Shown here piece after piece: positions 28,810 through 34,650 of a stretch of DNA of 34,650 nucleotides. Source of the DNA: Ferruginibacter sp. (GTDB taxonomy: Bacteria > Bacteroidota > Bacteroidia > Chitinophagales > Chitinophagaceae); the NCBI GenBank assembly GCA_030655145.1, contig JAURWD010000188.1, positions 1 through 34,650 on the forward strand, in the 5' to 3' direction. Each line of letters begins with the position of its first letter. The stretch's first letter is position 1. Position numbers and translations under genes: made by a program. The notes beneath the pieces are model-generated. The model saw only the letters and a program-made list of their open reading frames with translations. It searched no databases and was not told the origin of the DNA.

Positions 28810-31800
28810 TTGTTATATAACTTGAATTTCCATAAACATACCGGGCTGTTGCGTGTCGCTGTTTTTGTGTTGCTGGCCCTTATTGCGCTGCGGCCGGGGC
28901 TTTGCTTCGCGACCGATTCGGTTGCCATTACGCATCTCGGTATTGAAGAAGGCTTATCAAACAATTCAGTAAGATGTATTTACCAGGATCATAACGGGTT
29001 TATGTGGTTTGGCACTTACGACGGCCTAAACCGGTATGACGGGTATGATTTTAAAGTGTTCCGCAATAAGATCAACGACACAACTTCGCTCGCACACAAT
29101 TACATCAACGCCATTGGCGAAGACCGCCAGAATAATCTATGGATTGGTACCGGGCAGGGCATCAGTATTTATAATAACCTCACCTCGAAGTTTCGAACGG
29201 GCTTTTACGTGCCGTACCACATGCAACAAAAGGTGCGCATTCCTTTCAATATCAATTCCATCAGGGCGGATGCCAAAGGCAATATGTTTATCGGCACGAA
29301 TGACGGCGGGTTGCTTGTACAGCGCGAGGGGGCGGATGTAGCGTTCCAGGTGCCCTGTGCGCAGGACCTGAAAGGAATTTGCCGCGACGATGTGCAATCG
29401 CTGGTGATCGACAAACAACAACGCGTTTGGTTGTTCATTCGCGAATTGGGCTTATGTCTCTACAACGATCGGGCGAAGATCATCCAGGTGATCAACCGCG
29501 AAGTGACGGAAGCCAACTGTATGGTACTTGACGACGCGGAGAACCTCTGGATCGGTACGCCTTCCGGGCTCTATAAATTCAACCTGTCTACGCAGACTTT
29601 TCAAACTACCACGACGAAGGTTCGCACGAAAGTGATTGTTTCACTGACACTTGACCGGCTGAGAAATTTATGGGTTGGTACGGAGGGAGGAGGCATCCAC
29701 ATTGTGAACCCCGCAACCGGCGACACGCGCTATGTGTCCCCCCGCGAAAAAGCAACTCCTTCTGTGGGCGAAGAGATCTCCGCGATCTACGAGGACAATG
29801 AATCAAGGAAATGGGTTGGCATTTTAAAAAGTGGTCTGCACATCATCGATCCTCAAAAAAATAAATTTCAAACAATTTCCCATGACCCGCTTTCACCCAA
29901 CTCATTGGTGAGTAACCTTGTTTCGGCGTTTTATGAAGGCAAGGAGCAACGCATCCTGGTGGGAACTGATAATGCTGGATTTAGCAGTTGGGACAGGGAT
30001 CAAAATCGGTTTACCAATTACAGTCATCGCGAGGGTGATGACCGCTCGCTGAGCCATAACTCTGTCCCGAGTTTTCTCGAGGACCATCTTGGTAATTTAT
30101 GGCTCGCAACTTTTGGTGGCGGTATCAATAAGTTTAATCCATCAACCGGAACTTTTATTCATTATCCCTGCATCAACCAGGTAACCGGTGAAGTTTACAA
30201 GTATGCGTGGACGTTATATGAAGACCGGGACAGGAATTTGTGGGCGAGTACCTACGGAAACGGTCGCTTGTTTTTATTTAACAGGGCAACAAACAGGTTC
30301 GAAGTGTTTTGCCAGGATCCGGTAGACATTTATTCGTTGGCTGAGGACCGGCAGGGAACGCTTTGGGCGGGTACACCTTACGGCCTGTTTAAAGTTGATA
30401 AACAAAATAAGACCTACATCCGCTACGAGATCACCAAACCTGTTCGGGCTATTCACCAGGATAAAAAAGGAAATCTGTGGCTAGGCACAGAAGGCCTTGG
30501 GCTCATATTATTTGACGCCGCAACCGGCCAGGCCTTCAAAAGGTACACTGACGCGGAAGGCCTCTGCAATAATTCTGTCTTAACTATTCTTGAAGATGAC
30601 ATCGGGCATCTGTGGTTGAGTACGTTTCATGGCCTTTCCAGGTTTGACCTGGCACAAAAAACCTTTAAAAATTTTTACCAGGAAGATGGCTTGCAGAGCA
30701 ACCAGTTTAGTTACAATGCAGCCCTGCGCCTGCGCTCCGGGGAAATGGTTTTTGGTGGGGTGAAGGGATTTAATATTTTCAACCCCAATAACATCCAGAC
30801 GCGGAATTACAACCCTGTAACCCTGATCACCGGGTTACGTATCAACAATGCTGCTGTCGCGATCAACAATCAATACATCAGTTCTTTCAATGGTGATAAG
30901 ATCGCTGCCGTAAGCATTCCCTACAATGAGGCGATCCTTTCTTTTGATTATGCAGCACTCGAATATTCGGCTCCCGGAAAAATATCGTATGCTTACTATT
31001 TGGAAGGCTGGGATAAAAGTTGGAACTACAGTGGTAATTTACGCACAGCCACTTACACAAAACTGAGTGAAGGAACGTACACCTTGCGCATCAAGGCCAC
31101 CAACGCCGAAGGCATTTGGAACCCGCAGGAAGTGCGATTGAAAGTGGTGGTGTTACCGCCCTGGTACCGTACCTGGTGGGCCTACGCATTCTATATTTTT
31201 CTCGCCGCAGGCGCAATTGTATTGTATCAACGCTATCGCACCAACCAGGCACGACTGGCTTATGAAATACGACTGGCGAAATTGAGTGCCGAGAAAGAAA
31301 GGGCCGAAAGAGAAACAGAACGCATTATTAATGAAACTGAAAAAGAGATCAATGAAAAAAGATTGTCCTTCTTCACGAACATCTCCCATGAATTTCGAAC
31401 GCCGCTTACGCTGATCTCAAACCCGATCAAGGAATTATTGCAACGGGCCAAAGAAGATGACACCCAGGATGCCGGAGAGCTCAATTTGGTGTATCGCAAT
31501 GCCCGGCGATTACTTAGCCTGGTAGACCAGCTGTTGCTTTTCAGGAAGGCCGATACAGGCGTTGACCAGCTACGCGTTACGCATGTGAACTTCAGTAGCC
31601 TGTGCCAGGAGGTATTTCATGCTTTTGTACACCAGGCCAAGGCGCTCAATATTGGGTACAGGTTCCGATGCGATAGTGAAAACCTGGAACTGTATGTAGA
31701 CCGGGAGAAAATAGAAATAGTACTCTACAACCTGATTTCAAATGCGCTCAAATACACGCCAACCGGCGGGCAAATCTTGATGTCGGTGAACGACCGTCAG

Positions 31801-32988
31801 GAAGATGTTGAAGTGACTGTGTCTGACAATGGATATGGAATTCCAAAAGAGACGGGGGACAAATTATTCGACCGGTTCTACCAGGTTCAACAGGCAGGTG
31901 TGCCGTACAAGGCCGGCTTTGGTATTGGTCTGTACCTGGTGAAGCAATTTATTGATGGCCACAAAGGAAAAATATTCTACGAGAGTAAGCCAAATGAAGG
32001 CACTAAATTTTTTATCCAGCTCTTAAAGGGAAAGGAGCACCTTGGTCCGCAACTCATAGAGGAGGACTCGCAGAAAGATGCGGGGTTGTTATCAGAACTA
32101 GTGGAAGGGCAGGAGCCTGGTATCAGTTATTTGCGACCCACGGAAAAAGCCGCGGAAATGGAATCGCTGATACATGAGCAGCAGTCGTTGCTGGTAGTGG
32201 ACGATGACAAACAGATGAAGGATTACATTGCCCAGGTCTTCCGGGAGAAATTTACTGTTCACGTGGCCGATACCGGTAAAGACGGACTGCTGCTGGCAAC
32301 TAAATACCTGCCAGACCTGGTTATCAGCGATGTAAAAATGCCCGGCTTTAGCGGGATAGATTTTTGCAAAAGCCTTAAGGCGGATCCGGCCCTAAACCAT
32401 ATCCCCGTGATTTTACTGACTGCTGAATCTTCGCTGGAAGCCCGGCTTCGCGGCGTGGAAGGGGGGGCAGATGATTACATCACAAAGCCATTTGAAAAGG
32501 AATTGCTTGTTGCGCGGGTGCTCAACTTATTAAAGAGTCGCAGCAGTCTGCAACATTATTTTTACAACGAGATCACCCTGCAAAAAAATCCACTGAAGAT
32601 CTCAGCGGAATACAAAGAGTTTCTCGAACGATGCATAGCAGTGGTGGAACAACACCTTGATGATGAAAACTTTAATGTTGGCACGCTTGCCTCTGCGTTG
32701 GGCATGAGTCATTCTAACCTGTACAAAAAAGTGAAGTCCATTTCCGGCCAGTCTGTAAATGGGTTCATTCGTTTTATCCGCCTCCGTAAAGCGGCAGAAC
32801 TGCTCATCAACACCGACACTAATGTAAATGAAGCCGCTACCCGCGTTGGCTTCAACAGCAGCAAATATTTCCGGGAACAATTCGCAAAACTATTTGGCAT
32901 CAATCCTTCGGAATACATCAAAAAATACAAGAAGGCTTTCGGAAAATCTTTCCATTTGAACCAGGATGGATATAAGCGGGAAAGCTAA
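28810..32988 (+). CDS. Hybrid two-component system (HTCS) sensor/regulator with AraC output
   Basis: Single-polypeptide sensor kinase and transcription factor of 1392 aa, anchored in the inner membrane. The order is signal/anchor (~14-36), Reg_prop beta-propeller repeats (~40-660, many WFGTYDGLN / LWIGTxxG units), Y_Y_Y domain (~690-780), TM helix (~790-808), coiled coil, HisKA with His860 (NISHEFRTPLTL), HATPase (NGYGIP, GFGIGLYLVKQF), receiver domain with Asp1174 (ISDVKMPG) and Lys in YITKPFE, then AraC-type helix-turn-helix (~1275-1380). Such proteins bind an oligosaccharide in the periplasm and activate the local PUL. A stop codon lies directly before the frame and the first ATG is far inside, so the start must be TTG at 28810 or at 28822. 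It is the last gene of the galactan locus and its likely activator. Confidence 0.95.
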   Translation: MLYNLNFHKHTGLLRVAVFVLLALIALRPGLCFATDSVAITHLGIEEGLSNNSVRCIYQDHNGFMWFGTYDGLNRYDGYDFKVFRNKINDTTSLAHNYINAIGEDRQNNLWIGTGQGISIYNNLTSKFRTGFYVPYHMQQKVRIPFNINSIRADAKGNMFIGTNDGGLLVQREGADVAFQVPCAQDLKGICRDDVQSLVIDKQQRVWLFIRELGLCLYNDRAKIIQVINREVTEANCMVLDDAENLWIGTPSGLYKFNLSTQTFQTTTTKVRTKVIVSLTLDRLRNLWVGTEGGGIHIVNPATGDTRYVSPREKATPSVGEEISAIYEDNESRKWVGILKSGLHIIDPQKNKFQTISHDPLSPNSLVSNLVSAFYEGKEQRILVGTDNAGFSSWDRDQNRFTNYSHREGDDRSLSHNSVPSFLEDHLGNLWLATFGGGINKFNPSTGTFIHYPCINQVTGEVYKYAWTLYEDRDRNLWASTYGNGRLFLFNRATNRFEVFCQDPVDIYSLAEDRQGTLWAGTPYGLFKVDKQNKTYIRYEITKPVRAIHQDKKGNLWLGTEGLGLILFDAATGQAFKRYTDAEGLCNNSVLTILEDDIGHLWLSTFHGLSRFDLAQKTFKNFYQEDGLQSNQFSYNAALRLRSGEMVFGGVKGFNIFNPNNIQTRNYNPVTLITGLRINNAAVAINNQYISSFNGDKIAAVSIPYNEAILSFDYAALEYSAPGKISYAYYLEGWDKSWNYSGNLRTATYTKLSEGTYTLRIKATNAEGIWNPQEVRLKVVVLPPWYRTWWAYAFYIFLAAGAIVLYQRYRTNQARLAYEIRLAKLSAEKERAERETERIINETEKEINEKRLSFFTNISHEFRTPLTLISNPIKELLQRAKEDDTQDAGELNLVYRNARRLLSLVDQLLLFRKADTGVDQLRVTHVNFSSLCQEVFHAFVHQAKALNIGYRFRCDSENLELYVDREKIEIVLYNLISNALKYTPTGGQILMSVNDRQEDVEVTVSDNGYGIPKETGDKLFDRFYQVQQAGVPYKAGFGIGLYLVKQFIDGHKGKIFYESKPNEGTKFFIQLLKGKEHLGPQLIEEDSQKDAGLLSELVEGQEPGISYLRPTEKAAEMESLIHEQQSLLVVDDDKQMKDYIAQVFREKFTVHVADTGKDGLLLATKYLPDLVISDVKMPGFSGIDFCKSLKADPALNHIPVILLTAESSLEARLRGVEGGADDYITKPFEKELLVARVLNLLKSRSSLQHYFYNEITLQKNPLKISAEYKEFLERCIAVVEQHLDDENFNVGTLASALGMSHSNLYKKVKSISGQSVNGFIRFIRLRKAAELLINTDTNVNEAATRVGFNSSKYFREQFAKLFGINPSEYIKKYKKAFGKSFHLNQDGYKRES

Positions 32989-33185
32989 AACGGGCGCTTG
33001 TAGTCGCGGGGTTTAGACTATCAGCAGGAAGTTCTCCTCCGTCTTACTAAAAATCAATCTACTGTCTCCCGGTAGCTTGTGCTACGATCCGGTTCATGCT
33101 TGCCAGCTAGGGTATTGCTGTCGCATCCTGGTTGCCCGCTCGGAAATAATTCACACGAGCGAACTATCACCGGGTTGTACTCAAT

Positions 33186-33217
33186 AAAAAAGGGCAGTAC
33201 GGATACGGCCCTTTTTT
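33186..33217. terminator. Bidirectional terminator between converging genes
   Basis: A 10-bp stem (AAAAAAGGGC, 33186-33195; GCCCTTTTTT, 33208-33217) with a 12-nt loop has A-run and T-run flanks. It can serve both the HTCS gene on the plus strand and the T9SS protein gene on the minus strand, whose stop is 24 bp away. Confidence 0.75.
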
Positions 33218-33240
33218 GTATGTAGTTTTTTAGTTCCTGC

Positions 33241-34650
33241 TTACGGCAACTTCACCAGCCTTATTACTTTCTTTTCAGTGCCCTGGATAAACTCAGCCAG
33301 GTACACACCGTTCAGGTATGCCTGTCCAACCTGTAATTGTCCTTTAGCGGGTAAACCATTTCTTTTTTCGAGGAGACTTCCTGAAGAAGTCAGTACCCGC
33401 AGAGATATTTTTTCGCTGCTGTTGCTATTCGTCAAAATAGTAAAATGATCTGTAGCAGGATTTGGCAAAACTTTTACCTGCAGCCCTGTTACTTCTTCTT
33501 CCAATGTGAAAGGAGAACTGAGATCTCGGGCAACCGCTCCACCCTTACTAACCCTTACTATAAGAGACCTCGTCGCTTTATTGCCAGAAGCATCTATAGA
33601 AGCTACTGTGAGGGTATAGAAGCGTTTACTAACTTTCTCCCAACTCTCTGCACGAAGCTGTACCTGGCGGTTACTAAGTATTTTGATGTCGGCCGGTATA
33701 TCACCCCTGCGACCGGTTCCATCAGGCTCATTGGATGTAACAGTCAAAACTGAATTTACCGTTCCGCAGTTGTCCTTCACTGTATAAGTGAGGGTCACCA
33801 GTATCATTTTGTCATTGGCCGGCCAAATGTTAACAGGTGTTGCATAGATAGCACCGATCACCGGTAATTCTTTATCGATGACCGTAATTTTAAATGAACA
33901 GGTTGCTGCAGGACTTGCGCGTGTATACGTTACCGTGGTGACGCCTTTGTTGAAACTTTTACCACTTGCTGTTCCCTTGCCGGTACCGGTGGTTGCCCCG
34001 CTGAATGTGTATTGGATCTTCGCCAGGTCAGCTGCGAGCACATTCACCGGGTCGATTCCCGTAACGACTGCAGAACAGGCACCGGTTTTTGTATTTAAGG
34101 TTTTATCTGCTACGCAGGAAAAGGAGCCCGCAGCTTCTTCGAGCAAATATTTGGCGGTGATTCCCTGGGGTGAAGGTGTAAGGCCGTTAACGCCCAGGCC
34201 ATATAAGAACAGGCGGGTTCCGAGGATCCTCATTTCGTTAAGGGTAAGACTGTAACCTGCTAACCCCGTTACCTGTTTACCGTCAGCATCAAAATTATTG
34301 TCGAGTGAGCCGTTTGAATTGTAGCGCTGGAGGAAGAAGCGGGTTCCTGCTGTGTTGTTAAGGTGTCCACCAATGATGAACCGGTCAGCATTGCGCTCGA
34401 TGGCCACAGGCACTGGATTTTCGCCTGCTGTAAACCCGGTGAATACCCGGCCCGTTCCATTAAAACTCAGGTCAACGGCTCCGTTATTGGTGAATCTTGC
34501 CAGGCTAAGTCCAATGTTGCCCGTACCGGCAGCTGGCGAAGCGAAAGCAAGCAGGATCTTATCATCGATGCCTTTGATCTTAATGTTGCCCCTAAAGAAC
34601 GACCCGTCGAGGTTGATGCTGCCGCCAGTTCCAAAGCTGGGGTCAACTGA
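33241..34650 (-). CDS. T9SS-secreted protein with delta-60-type repeats and HYR-like domain (5' end outside window)
   Basis: The frame is open from its stop at 33241 to the window edge, so only the C-terminal ~470 residues are seen. A GTG at 34413 is internal, because the upstream sequence continues the same repeat. The visible start has delta-60/DUF5122-style beta-propeller units (SVDPSFGTGG, GAVDLSFNGTGRVF, GSLDNNFDADGKQV), then a Cys-containing HYR-like segment (CVADKTLNTKTGACSAVVTG), and a second Ig-like region. The end is a type A T9SS sorting domain (VKVLPNPATDHFTIL ... GVYLAEFIQG ... KVIRLVKLP). It is exported through the Sec and type IX systems and released or anchored at the surface. 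Function is unknown, and it is convergent with the HTCS gene. Confidence 0.85.
   Translation of the reverse strand, partial: SVDPSFGTGGSINLDGSFFRGNIKIKGIDDKILLAFASPAAGTGNIGLSLARFTNNGAVDLSFNGTGRVFTGFTAGENPVPVAIERNADRFIIGGHLNNTAGTRFFLQRYNSNGSLDNNFDADGKQVTGLAGYSLTLNEMRILGTRLFLYGLGVNGLTPSPQGITAKYLLEEAAGSFSCVADKTLNTKTGACSAVVTGIDPVNVLAADLAKIQYTFSGATTGTGKGTASGKSFNKGVTTVTYTRASPAATCSFKITVIDKELPVIGAIYATPVNIWPANDKMILVTLTYTVKDNCGTVNSVLTVTSNEPDGTGRRGDIPADIKILSNRQVQLRAESWEKVSKRFYTLTVASIDASGNKATRSLIVRVSKGGAVARDLSSPFTLEEEVTGLQVKVLPNPATDHFTILTNSNSSEKISLRVLTSSGSLLEKRNGLPAKGQLQVGQAYLNGVYLAEFIQGTEKKVIRLVKLP

Overview
The window looks like chromosomal DNA of a Bacteroidota bacterium, most likely family Chitinophagaceae (Chitinophaga/Niastella-like). 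The reasons are a SusC/SusD pair, a one-protein hybrid two-component sensor with a Reg_prop beta-propeller and AraC output, C-terminal type IX secretion (T9SS) sorting domains, weak Shine-Dalgarno sequences and several TTG starts. No tRNA, rRNA, CRISPR array, insertion sequence or phage gene was recognised.

Left part (1-10.7 kb): an assortment of metabolic genes. These are a Tat-type short-chain dehydrogenase, a secreted GH78 alpha-L-rhamnosidase, an AraC-type regulator, a two-gene zinc alcohol dehydrogenase/SDR operon, the frameshifted remnant of a secreted beta-rich surface protein, and on the minus strand a DUF1624 (HGSNAT-like) membrane protein and a small stand-alone SET-domain protein.

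Middle part (10.7-15.7 kb): katG (catalase-peroxidase), preceded by an OxyR-like ATAG-N7-CTAT element and followed by a strong terminator. It is followed by a cyclic-nucleotide-binding/patatin (NTE-like) phospholipase.

Right part (15.7-33 kb): a complete polysaccharide utilization locus (PUL) in the order susC, susD, [terminator], GH5 with a ricin-type lectin domain, GH30, GH2, GH35, HTCS regulator. The GH30 (endo-beta-1,6-galactanase-like), GH2 and GH35 (beta-galactosidase-type) enzymes point to a beta-galactan such as the side chains of type II arabinogalactan; this is inferred from family membership. The model is as follows: surface GH5/GH30 enzymes trim the polymer, SusCD imports oligosaccharides, periplasmic GH2/GH35 release monosaccharides, and the HTCS senses an oligosaccharide in the periplasm and activates susC through its AraC domain. 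Upstream of susC are three direct copies of TAC-N5-TGT-N-YCCC that are candidate HTCS operators, and a 10-bp inverted repeat encloses the susC start codon.

The far right end holds the 3' part of a minus-strand T9SS-secreted protein with delta-60-type repeats and a HYR-like domain. It is truncated by the window edge and separated from the HTCS by a bidirectional terminator. I found no clearly unprecedented multi-gene system. The most interesting items are the regulatory architecture of the PUL and the decayed surface-protein fragment.
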